A stretch of DNA of 64,000 bases from the NCBI RefSeq assembly GCF_008033135.1, contig NZ_CP041335.1:2175925-2239924 (forward strand), read 5' to 3'. Under the pieces are notes generated by a model. The model was not told the DNA's origin and made no database searches. It was given only the letters and a program-made list of their open reading frames with translations. Source of the stretch: Chitinolyticbacter meiyuanensis. GTDB lineage: Bacteria > Pseudomonadota > Gammaproteobacteria > Burkholderiales > Chitinibacteraceae. The position numbers and the translations under genes were made by a program. This document shows positions 1 through 7,033 of the stretch, piece after piece (the stretch's first letter is position 1; each line of letters begins with the position of its first letter).

Positions 1-1243
1 TTACCCCCAAGATCGACGAGAACCCGTATTCACTGGACAGCTGCAGCGGATTGATCACTGTTGCTTTGGTGATCACGCCATTTGTTTGCTGATAGGTCAC
101 CCGGTGCAGATCGACACCGCCTGCATGCTGACTGGTCGTCGCCAATCCTGTTGTGTCGTCATAACTCCAAGTGCCATAGCTCGCACCTTGCTCATCGATC
201 AGTTCTGACAACAAGGTAGGCTGGGGAATGCCTGCTACCATTTTAGTCTGGTAACGATATTGGCGCGTGGTGCCATCAGCGTAAATCACACGCTCTAGAT
301 CGCCATTGCCGACGTATTGATATTGCATCGCTGATCCGCCGCCGGGGAGCGTGACTGTATCCAGCAAGCCAAAAGCGTTATAAGTCAATAGCAATGCCAA
401 ACCGTAAGTATTGCTGACTTTACTGAGTTTGCCTTGTGGATTGTATTCAAACGACAGCGCGAACCCATCGGCTGCCTTACGTGATATCAGCTTTCCATCA
501 AGGTTGAAACGCTCTACGGTACGCGCTGGAGAGGTATAAACCCAATCGCTCCCTTCTTGTTGCAAAGATGCATTCACGTCAGGCGCAGCGATCCATTGAC
601 TGCCACTGCCTTGAGTAAATCGCTCAACGCCGCCATCGGTGCGGGCGATGGCGACCACGCCTTCAGTCGCCGAAAGCGATGCACCTGCATCAAAGCTATG
701 GCGCCACCGGTTGCCCATGGGGCGTCGCGATCCACGATCATCAAAGAATGGAGAACGGCTGTTGTACGTACGAACAAAAGCCAAGCCTCGCGCACCTTGA
801 TAGTCGACTTCGACTTGATATTTCGCGCCAGTAGCAAATGCGATAGGGTTTCCACAAACCTTGGGAATGACTTCAGGAGCCGAATCACATTTTGGGGGAT
901 CTTTTTCTTCAGGAGGCAAAATACACTCAGTTCCCGCACTATTCAGCAACATATCTTTGGGGCAGTATTTCTTAGTTCCCCAACTGCGTTTCACCAAGCC
1001 CCATGGAGCTTGGATATCGCAGGTCAATGAACTCATGTTGGCGTGAAACGTCCCATATATTGAAGGCAGCTGAATACACAATGCCTCTGGCGTTGTCGCT
1101 TCGAAGTAGCACGGCCCTCCAGTACACTCGCCAAATGTATATTTAACTAGTACAGGATCAGCTTTTGCAAAACCGGCCAATCCCAGCAGCATCGTAAAGA
1201 GCGATAGCTGAGCAGGGGATGGCCAACGCAATTTCTTGCGCAT
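1..1243 (-). CDS. Secreted Rhs/YD-repeat protein, N-terminal half (partial)
   Basis: The reading frame opens at the ATG at 1241-1243, with GGAG six bases upstream, and runs without a stop off the left edge, giving about 414 codons. The protein starts MRKKLRWPSPAQ and has a hydrophobic signal segment ending near GFAKA. A cysteine-rich head of about 110 residues follows, including YCPKDMLLNSAGTEC, then the Rhs entry motif VCGNPIAFATGAKYQ and YD-type repeats such as YQYVGNGDLERVIYADG. Rhs proteins with this head are cocoon-forming exported proteins. It lies 29 bp downstream of the next paralogue and is probably co-transcribed. Whether it carries a core and toxin cannot be seen. Confidence 0.8.
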   Translation of the reverse strand, partial: MRKKLRWPSPAQLSLFTMLLGLAGFAKADPVLVKYTFGECTGGPCYFEATTPEALCIQLPSIYGTFHANMSSLTCDIQAPWGLVKRSWGTKKYCPKDMLLNSAGTECILPPEEKDPPKCDSAPEVIPKVCGNPIAFATGAKYQVEVDYQGARGLAFVRTYNSRSPFFDDRGSRRPMGNRWRHSFDAGASLSATEGVVAIARTDGGVERFTQGSGSQWIAAPDVNASLQQEGSDWVYTSPARTVERFNLDGKLISRKAADGFALSFEYNPQGKLSKVSNTYGLALLLTYNAFGLLDTVTLPGGGSAMQYQYVGNGDLERVIYADGTTRQYRYQTKMVAGIPQPTLLSELIDEQGASYGTWSYDDTTGLATTSQHAGGVDLHRVTYQQTNGVITKATVINPLQLSSEYGFSSILGV

Positions 1244-1272
1244 ATCAATCTCCATAATAAAAACGTAAACCC

Positions 1273-3516
1273 TTATTGCGAAACAGACGAATTTGGAACA
1301 CTTTGTGCCTGGGTTGCCGCCTGCTGCGCCGCGGCCAACACCCCAGCCGGGTCGTAGCGGTCTTCCCGCTTGATGTTGCCGGCGTTATCGATCACGGAAT
1401 AATCAATGCGGCTGCCATTGCTGTGATCGATGCCGATCAAGCGGTGGGCCGGGTCATAGCGGTACTGCAGCCAACTCTGATCGGGGAAGGTCACCTTCTC
1501 CAGCAAGCCCGTCGGCTTGTAGGCGAACTGGGTCAGTTCACCGCCGGTGGTGCGGGTCTTGAGCCGTTGTCGTAGGTCGTAGGTGAAGGTCGTGGTCACG
1601 CCATTGGGGGCGATCTGGGTCAGCACATTGCCGTGTGGGTCATAGCTGGTGAACTGAGTCACCAGACCGACCGGATCGGTCACCGTCGCCAGGTTGCCCT
1701 GGGCGTCGTAGGTATAGTGGGTCACCTTGCCGCGGGCATCGGTGGCGGTCTGCAGCAGGCCGTTGGGGAAGTAGCTCCACGATTCGCTGCGGCTGACGCC
1801 GTCGGCGGTGACCTTCTTCTGGGTGAGCAGGCCCTTGGTAGGGTCGTAGGTGAACTCGGTAACCCGGCCCGGTTCGGTAATCGTGGCGGGCAGGCGGAAG
1901 GTGGGGTGCCAGGAGGTGGTGATGGTGCGGGCCTGCGGCGTGCCGCCGGCCTCGGTGCGACTTGTTTCGAGGTTGCGGCTCAGCTCGTAGACGTAGCTGG
2001 TGGTGACGCCATTGAAGTCGGTGCGGGTCTTGATGTTGCCGTTGGTGTCGTAGCCCAGCGCCGAGCTGGCTGGATCGCAACCAGCGCCACCGGGTTGGTC
2101 CTTGCCGGTCAGCAACCAGCGTTTGCCGCTTTGGGTAAAGCGATAGCGGCGCACCGAGCCGAGCGGGTCGGTTTCTTCGGTGGTCCGGGTGGTGCCGCTT
2201 TGGCTGAAGGCCAACGTGACCTTGTCGATCCCACCGGCGTGCTCAGAGGAGATGGCTTCGCCATTGGCGTTGTAACGCCAAGTGGCATAACGCAGGCCCG
2301 CTTCGTCGGTGATGCCGGTCAGCAGATAGGGATTGGGGTCTTCGTAGTGGTACTGGCGAGTGGTTTGGTCGGGGTAAGTGACGGATGCCAGCATGCCCTG
2401 CGCGTTGTAGGCATATTTGATCCAATGCACCCCATTGGCGATCACTGCAGTCAAGCGGGACGAGGAATAGGCAAATTGCAGCTTGCGGCCCAAACCGTCC
2501 TGGACTTGGTCAAGCAGCCCCAGACTAGAGTAACTAAAGTTCAGCACGCGCCCGTTGCTATCCGTGCGCGTCATGATGCGACCGGCCGCGTCGTAACGCT
2601 CGACCGCGTGCCCGTCATGCAAGGTATACCCGTCTGCCTGGATGGTCAGCCGATACTGGCCAGCACTACTGGCATTGAGCGGGTTGCCAGATGAATCAAA
2701 CGCAACACTGCTGCCATCGCTACGCTCCACGCGAAAATAATCGACCTGAGCTGGTGGGTTCAGCACGTAGGCAGCACGCAGGCCGTCCGGCTTGGAGTCC
2801 GCAAGCTGCGCCATGGCACTGCTGGGTCCACCGATATACGCCATGGCTTCGGGTGGGCGCTGTGCTTTAAATCTGGCCTTGACAATCCGGGCGTCAAATT
2901 GGTGGCGCCAACCACCCAATACTCCTTGATGCGCCAACCCCTGAGAATTGAAGCTGCGTACCAATGTTAAATCACCGGTGCGGAAATCAATTTCTTGCTG
3001 AAATTTATTGCCACGTGCAATCGATATAGGGTTCCCCGAGTAAGGGGTTTTCTGTGTGGTCTGGCATGAACCGCCATTCTCCGGCGATTCTTCTTCGCGC
3101 TGATTGTCTGCGCCTACATACTCTTGACGGCAGCCATTGGCCGAGCTGCTCAGATAGGCGCCCGCAGGACATTGGGGTTGGCAGCTCTTGCTCGCAGCTC
3201 CCCAGAATTGGTTGGTGGGGCAAGTGGGCAGATCCGATCTGCAGGTAAAACCGCCGCCGCAACTCGTTTGAGTACATGTAATTAGCAGACCCTGCCCTGG
3301 GTAAGAACAGTATGCAGGCTCTAGGCGCATATCGGCATGACCTGGCCACGTCTTGTGCCAATCTTCAATTCTTCCCTTCCCGTTGGGCGGCATCGAAAGC
3401 TTGCCAGGCGCATAACCGTAGTCGTACCACCCATCGAATGGCTCCTCCGCCCAACTTCCTCGAGCGACAAATAAAGCGAGCAGCAGGGAGACCAGGACAT
3501 ACAGCGATCGTTTCAT
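1273..3516 (-). CDS. Secreted Rhs/YD-repeat protein, N-terminal half, no core or toxin
   Basis: This 747-residue protein has a signal peptide (residues 1-23, cleavage near RGSWA). A cysteine-rich head follows (about residues 45-155, with CPTNQFWGAASKSC and CPAGAYLSSSANGC), then the Rhs entry motif SGNPISIARGNKFQQEIDF (DUF6531-like) and YD repeats to the end. It stops at ATQAQSVPNSSVSQ, well short of the Rhs core (GLxGGxNxYxYV...DPxG), so it is half of a usual Rhs protein. The last 265 residues are nearly identical to those of the genes at 9393 and 11594, while the heads share little. No good Shine-Dalgarno precedes the ATG. I infer that it contributes half of a YD-repeat shell, completed by a separate core protein. 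Confidence 0.85.
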   Translation of the reverse strand: MKRSLYVLVSLLLALFVARGSWAEEPFDGWYDYGYAPGKLSMPPNGKGRIEDWHKTWPGHADMRLEPAYCSYPGQGLLITCTQTSCGGGFTCRSDLPTCPTNQFWGAASKSCQPQCPAGAYLSSSANGCRQEYVGADNQREEESPENGGSCQTTQKTPYSGNPISIARGNKFQQEIDFRTGDLTLVRSFNSQGLAHQGVLGGWRHQFDARIVKARFKAQRPPEAMAYIGGPSSAMAQLADSKPDGLRAAYVLNPPAQVDYFRVERSDGSSVAFDSSGNPLNASSAGQYRLTIQADGYTLHDGHAVERYDAAGRIMTRTDSNGRVLNFSYSSLGLLDQVQDGLGRKLQFAYSSSRLTAVIANGVHWIKYAYNAQGMLASVTYPDQTTRQYHYEDPNPYLLTGITDEAGLRYATWRYNANGEAISSEHAGGIDKVTLAFSQSGTTRTTEETDPLGSVRRYRFTQSGKRWLLTGKDQPGGAGCDPASSALGYDTNGNIKTRTDFNGVTTSYVYELSRNLETSRTEAGGTPQARTITTSWHPTFRLPATITEPGRVTEFTYDPTKGLLTQKKVTADGVSRSESWSYFPNGLLQTATDARGKVTHYTYDAQGNLATVTDPVGLVTQFTSYDPHGNVLTQIAPNGVTTTFTYDLRQRLKTRTTGGELTQFAYKPTGLLEKVTFPDQSWLQYRYDPAHRLIGIDHSNGSRIDYSVIDNAGNIKREDRYDPAGVLAAAQQAATQAQSVPNSSVSQ
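1301..2098 (-). repeat. Shared rhs 3'-end repeat, copy 1
   Basis: This 798-bp stretch encodes the YD-repeat tail of the gene at 1273 and is nearly identical to 9421-10215 and, over its first ~640 bp, to 11622-12263. Copy 1 has one extra codon (DYSVIDNAGN against DYTLDNAGN). Long, near-perfect direct repeats in the same orientation are substrates for deletion, duplication and gene conversion. Confidence 0.9.
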
Positions 3517-4266
3517 GGGCAGATATCAAGGAGGAAGTTGTTTGGTGCCAAAGGGAGTGCACACCGCCCTTCGAACCTGTTCGGACCGTCACTCATATGT
3601 GCTCGGTCCTCGCACAGCGCCAGGATTCTGTCTCAGAAGCAATTCAGTTGTATGTAAGCATGATGATCGGTCATGATTCATGGATGGACGGAGATCAGCA
3701 GCGGGAAGAGCCATGCCGCGGCTGCCGGCCAAACCAGCTCAATCGCGTCAATTCTGGTTTCGTCGCCGATGCCTTGAACAGAGGCTGAATAAAGCGATAC
3801 ATGTGGAGGCGGTGTTGAGCGAGGCGAAAGCACCCATCCAACACTCTGAAGAGCTTGCTGGGTTTAGCGGTGGACAATGCATGGGCGGGTGCGGCCAGCC
3901 TCGATGAAGGGCCTACGCCTGCTGCTGCAATTAGCGGCGCCAACTTACTGCAGTGATGGCCACATAAAGTCGGATTTGTCTTTGCTATTCGAAGGCAGAG
4001 ACAATAGCGTGGTCTTCTTTTAGCCTGTAACGAACCTTTCGACTACAAGGTCGGAACGTCTGCTTCGGCCGAAGACCGGAAATCGGCCAAAGCCGACGCG
4101 AGGCTTGCTATGCGTCTCGTCCGCTGCTGCCTCATAGCCGTCGTTACCGCGCTCTTTTCGCGAGCACGCGAAATTTATTTGCATACTGGTCGAACTGTGG
4201 TATGTCATCGCTGGCTTATCAGCCTATTAATGTCTGGACCAAGCTGCAAGCTGAATACCGTGGCAC
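3517..4266. other. Gap between Rhs gene and orphan-tip module, no gene supported
   Basis: I see no convincing gene in these 750 bp. Several short overlapping reading frames exist on both strands, but none has a recognisable motif or a good ribosome-binding site. The interval contains one copy of a 29-bp direct repeat (3643-3671) and probably the promoter for the minus-strand gene starting at 3516. It may be decayed mobile DNA. Confidence 0.5.
3643..3671 (+). repeat. 29-bp direct repeat, left copy
   Basis: The segment ttcag-N3-tatgtaagcatgatgatcggt matches 14085-14113 at 25 of 29 positions; the 21-bp right part has a single mismatch. Both copies are in the same orientation and bracket 10.4 kb of rhs genes. 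Similarity stops abruptly after the repeat. It could be an attachment site or the remnant of a shared upstream region. Confidence 0.55.
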
Positions 4267-4298
4267 AAAAAAAAGCCCCGCATAATGCGAGGCTTTTT
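4267..4298 (-). terminator. Rho-independent terminator
   Basis: The stem AGCC(C)CGCAT / ATGCG(A)GGCT has A-rich and T-rich flanks on both sides, giving a U-run when read on the minus strand. It lies 12 bp beyond the stop codon of the small membrane-protein gene at 4311 and ends that transcript. Confidence 0.8.
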
Positions 4299-4310
4299 AG
4301 GACGGGCTAA

Positions 4311-4532
4311 TTAGCGCCCGGCGCGTTGACGTATATGGGGAAGCTGTCCCGTAAAGGCAACCCATGTGAACAAGACGCTTCCGATTGGGAGTAAAGCATA
4401 TATTACGAAAGAAGCAGGAAATGAAAAGGGGTGAGCTCCCTCAAGAAAGCCAGCAATCATCAGCGCCAGCCAACTTCCCCAACCCAATATAGCAAATGCT
4501 CCACCCAAAATCCGCTGACTTGTCGTAGTCAT
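4311..4532 (-). CDS. Small two-helix membrane protein, possible Rhs immunity protein
   Basis: The 73-residue protein starts MTTTSQRILG. I chose the ATG at 4532 because GGAGG sits at proper spacing upstream, whereas the ATG at 4541 is too close to it. It has two hydrophobic helices (about residues 9-27 and 37-56) and a basic tail (HIRQRAGR). It lies 81 bp after the stop of an orphan Rhs tip fragment, the place where a cognate immunity gene is expected. The immunity role is inference from position; I do not recognise the family. Confidence 0.6.
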   Translation of the reverse strand: MTTTSQRILGGAFAILGWGSWLALMIAGFLEGAHPFSFPASFVIYALLPIGSVLFTWVAFTGQLPHIRQRAGR

Positions 4533-4613
4533 AATAAACATGCCTCCAATCAGTACGATTCTGTATCGGCTCCGCAAACCATGATGCAACCAGCGCTAGT
4601 TCCAGCCCCCAGC

Positions 4614-4894
4614 CTAAAGTGCAACACCAACGGCATTGCATGCTGCAGCTGTAGCGCCTTTAGCAGCAAGTCCTACACCTCCGACTAAGTTGCCAGCTGG
4701 AGTTGTCCACCATGGATTAATTACGCCAATACATGCCTCAACGCATTGTAACCACGTCTTTTCGGCTTGGGCTCTGGATATACCGCCCAATGCGTGGATC
4801 GTAATCCCGGAAGTAGTTGTAGTGCCGGCCGCTCTCTTTGTCGAAATACTGGCCCGGGAACCGCAGGTTGTAGGTCACCTTGATGGTGTCCACA
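4614..4894 (-). pseudogene. Orphan Rhs core end plus displaced C-terminal tip (broken)
   Basis: Read on the minus strand, this begins just after the IS insertion with DTIKVTYNLRFPGQYFDKE and continues through DYDPRIGRYIQS, matching the end of the intact Rhs core at 7034-9325. The sequence then jumps out of frame: about 30 codons, including the DPIGLQGG...DPTG part, are missing. A new frame encodes a short tip (AEKTWLQCVEACIGVINPWW...) ending at the TAG at 4614-4616. This is a classic orphan tip left after displacement of a toxin cassette, here further disabled by the deletion and by the upstream IS. Confidence 0.75.
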
Positions 4895-4926
4895 CGACGT
4901 CACCCCCTCATGAATAGCATTTCGCT

Positions 4927-5778
4927 TTAGAGTCCGGCCCCCGATATTACCGGTTTCTTCCTCGCTAGCTGCCGGGCATAGGCCGATGGCGTCAGCCCGC
5001 CCAACGCCTTCTTCGGCCGCTCCTCGTTGTATTCCCGTCGCCAGGCTTCGATCACCACCCGCGCATGCGCCAAGCTGGTGAACCAGTGCTCGTTCAGACA
5101 TTCGTCCCGCAGCCGGCCATTGAATGATTCGATGTAAGCGTTCTGGTTCGGTTTGCCCGGTTCAATCTGCCGCAGCGTGATGCCGCGCCGGTACGCCCAG
5201 TGCAGCATCGCTCGACCGCAGAACTCCTTGCCGTTGTCAGTGCGAATCACCTGCGGCAAGCCGCGTGAGACCGCTAATCGATCCAGTTGCCGCGTCAGAA
5301 TTTCGCCACTGATGGCTCGCTCCGGGATCACCGCAATGGCTTCATGCGTGGCATCGTCGACAACGGTCAGGCATTTGATCACTCGTCCTTCGGCCGTGCG
5401 ATCAAACACGAAGTCCATCGACCAGACCGCATTGGCGACCTGCGGCCGGATCAGCGGCTGCCGCTCCGATGGCGGCACCTTCTTGCGCTTGCGTCGCCGC
5501 ACTTGCAGCCCGGCCAGTGCATATAGCCGTTCTACCCGCTTGTGGTTCACTGCCCAGCCGCTCTGGCGCAGCTTCAGATAGATCATCCCTGCACCGTAGC
5601 GACGATGGCGCTGCGCCAGTTCGACGATCCGCTGCCGTAACATGCCGTTCCGATCCGGCTTGGGCCGGTAGCGCAAGGCGCTCGGACTCATTCGGGCGAT
5701 GCGCAACGCCCAGCGCTCACTCAGACCCCGTCCGGCGAGGAACCGCACCAGCTCGCGTCGCGTTGGTGCGGTCACCAC
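4927..5778 (-). CDS. IS3-family transposase OrfB (DDE integrase)
   Basis: This is the catalytic half of an IS3-type transposase, 283 residues counted from the GTG after the slippage site. It begins [14 protein letters not shown], followed by an HTH_21-type segment and an rve integrase core. The DDE triad is visible in [20 protein letters not shown] and [19 protein letters not shown]. It is normally made as an OrfAB fusion by -1 frameshifting at the A7 run at 5779-5785, where orfA ends QKKW. The frame is open to its end ([10 protein letters not shown]), so the enzyme may be functional. Confidence 0.92.
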   Translation of the reverse strand: MVTAPTRRELVRFLAGRGLSERWALRIARMSPSALRYRPKPDRNGMLRQRIVELAQRHRRYGAGMIYLKLRQSGWAVNHKRVERLYALAGLQVRRRKRKKVPPSERQPLIRPQVANAVWSMDFVFDRTAEGRVIKCLTVVDDATHEAIAVIPERAISGEILTRQLDRLAVSRGLPQVIRTDNGKEFCGRAMLHWAYRRGITLRQIEPGKPNQNAYIESFNGRLRDECLNEHWFTSLAHARVVIEAWRREYNEERPKKALGGLTPSAYARQLARKKPVISGAGL

Positions 5779-6035
5779 TTTTTTTGCAGTGCTTCCTTGA
5801 TGACCTCGTTTTCGAGCATCGAATTGGCCAGCATGCGCTTGAGCCGAGCATTCTCGGCCTCGAGTTCCTTGAGCCGCTTGGCGTCGGAGACGCTCATGCC
5901 ACCGAACTTGCTGCGCCAGAGATAGTAACTGGCTTCGGAGAAACCGTGCCGGCGGCACAGTTCCTTGATGGGCAAGCCCGCTTCGGCCTCGCGCAGGAAG
6001 CCGATGATTTGTTCTTCGGAAAAGCGTTTCTTCAC
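5772..6035 (-). CDS. IS3-family transposase OrfA (helix-turn-helix)
   Basis: The 87-residue protein [20 protein letters not shown]... carries the HTH_Tnp_1 DNA-binding domain ([20 protein letters not shown]). A leucine-zipper-like C-terminal helix follows ([16 protein letters not shown]). It recognises the element's ends. Its stop codon overlaps orfB, and the slippery A7 run at 5779-5785 permits the -1 shift that produces the OrfAB transposase. The ATG has GGAG about nine bases upstream. Confidence 0.92.
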   Translation of the reverse strand: MKKRFSEEQIIGFLREAEAGLPIKELCRRHGFSEASYYLWRSKFGGMSVSDAKRLKELEAENARLKRMLANSMLENEVIKEALQKKW

Positions 6036-6103
6036 GTCCAGTCTCCTTGATGGAAGGGATTGGACTCTAAAGCTGCGTGCTACTCAAACTTGGGGGGACG
6101 TCG

Positions 6104-6276
6104 CACATCCGGGTCTTCGTTCACGTTCCAGTTGCCGAACGCTTCACCGAAGGTCCATTCCCACACCAGCTTGTTGTTGGCGGTGGGGTCGGTCAGCTGG
6201 CGCGGGGTGTTCAGGTGATCCGCCCAGACGTAGTACAGCTTGGGGCTGGCGCCGGCACCTTGCACCACGACAACGG
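6104..6276 (-). pseudogene. Rhs core remnant on the far side of the IS
   Basis: The minus strand encodes VVVQGAGASPKLYYVWADHL and continues through LTDPTANNKLVWEWTFGEAF to NVNEDPDV. This matches the intact gene at 7034-9325 almost residue for residue until the IS. Upstream of about 6276 the similarity stops. Together with 4614-4894 it is one displaced core-tip fragment later split by the IS. Confidence 0.8.
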
Positions 6277-6421
6277 ATGCTGTCGAGCCATACGATTTCG
6301 GGACAGCATTGGGGAACAGACTAGAGAATAAATCTGCCCCCTTTTGTCTCGCCACTAGCGTTAATGTGATACACCGCCCCGCCAAACTCGATCGCAACGG
6401 TCTGGACATGGCCCATCGCTG

Positions 6422-6598
6422 ATTGCCCGATCAGAACGCTATCGATTCATGATGGGCAAAGGCAAGACCTGACCCAAGGCGGCCGTCGGCGCAGCCATGC
6501 GCAAGCTGGCGCATCTGATCTTCGGGGTGGTGCGCTCAGGCATGGCGTTCGATGCGCAAATGGCCACGCCCAAGCTTGACGTTCAAGACGGTATCTGA
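6422..6598 (+). pseudogene. IS110-family transposase C-terminal remnant
   Basis: In frame with the TGA at 6596, the plus strand reads ERYRFMMGKGKT, stop, PKAAVGAAMRKLAHLIFGVV and ends KLDVQDGI. This resembles the C-terminal end of IS110-family transposases, which carry a (R/K)GKxPKxA...MRKLxHxI segment. An in-frame TGA at 6470 and the lack of the N-terminal RuvC-like half show that it is dead. Confidence 0.65.
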
Positions 6599-6629
6599 CC
6601 CCATCTCCCTACTTCCCGCTATTTGATCG

Positions 6630-7019
6630 TCAAATCGAGTAGATTTCGACTGAAGGTGCTTCACATGACAAGACATTTATGCAGCTGTTTTGACTGGCAA
6701 TAAAGTATTCTAAAAGGCCCAAACCTCTCTCTCGCATAAAACCGGGCCGAGACGCCTCGAGATCAAACCAGCCATTTTTATCAACTCGAAAGAGCCAACC
6801 ATTTCCACTAGCACAAGCAGGCCAAAATTCAAGCAGATCCCCCTCATCCAACAGCCTTAAGCCCGCTATGTCGCCAAATCTTGCAATAGCAACTTTTTTG
6901 TCCCCACTAGACGTTAGTGTCACAACGAGCTCACCCCATTCAAGGCGTATATGGGTGATATCCACCGGCGATTGGAATTTGTATGCTGTTTCTACAGCTT
7001 CAGCGTCAACGTATTTCAT
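6630..7019 (-). CDS. Probable immunity protein for the Rhs tip
   Basis: This 129-residue, acidic, soluble protein (MKYVDAEAVETAYKF...) has no signal peptide. It starts 14 bp after the stop of the toxin-bearing Rhs gene and has a GAGAAG ribosome-binding site. Small acidic genes directly after an Rhs tip are normally cognate immunity proteins, which block the toxin in the producing cell. It contains the stretch LDEGDLLEFWP and GNGWLFRVDKNGWFDLE. I do not recognise a named immunity family. The function rests on position, size and the known organisation of polymorphic toxin loci. Confidence 0.7.
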   Translation of the reverse strand: MKYVDAEAVETAYKFQSPVDITHIRLEWGELVVTLTSSGDKKVAIARFGDIAGLRLLDEGDLLEFWPACASGNGWLFRVDKNGWFDLEASRPGFMRERGLGLLEYFIASQNSCINVLSCEAPSVEIYSI

Positions 7020-7033
7020 AGGCTTCTCATTTT

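Larger units (their letters stand above)
4895..6103 (-). mobile_element. IS3-family insertion sequence, 1,209 bp, with 4-bp target duplication
   Basis: The element is bounded by imperfect terminal inverted repeats that begin CGACGTC on both ends and share internal blocks, including GCTTTAGAGTCC. CACA occurs immediately outside each end (4891-4894 and 6104-6107), which fits a 4-bp target-site duplication. It contains orfA and orfB in the usual overlapping arrangement with an A7 frameshift site. It interrupts an rhs core remnant between the codons for NEDPDV and DTIKV. The length, duplication size and gene plan fit IS3, IS407-like group; the subgroup is an inference. Confidence 0.88.

Noticed and set aside
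3680..3943. Short frames on both strands between the Rhs gene and the orphan module
   Set aside because: Neither shows a family motif, ribosome-binding site or consistent codon use.
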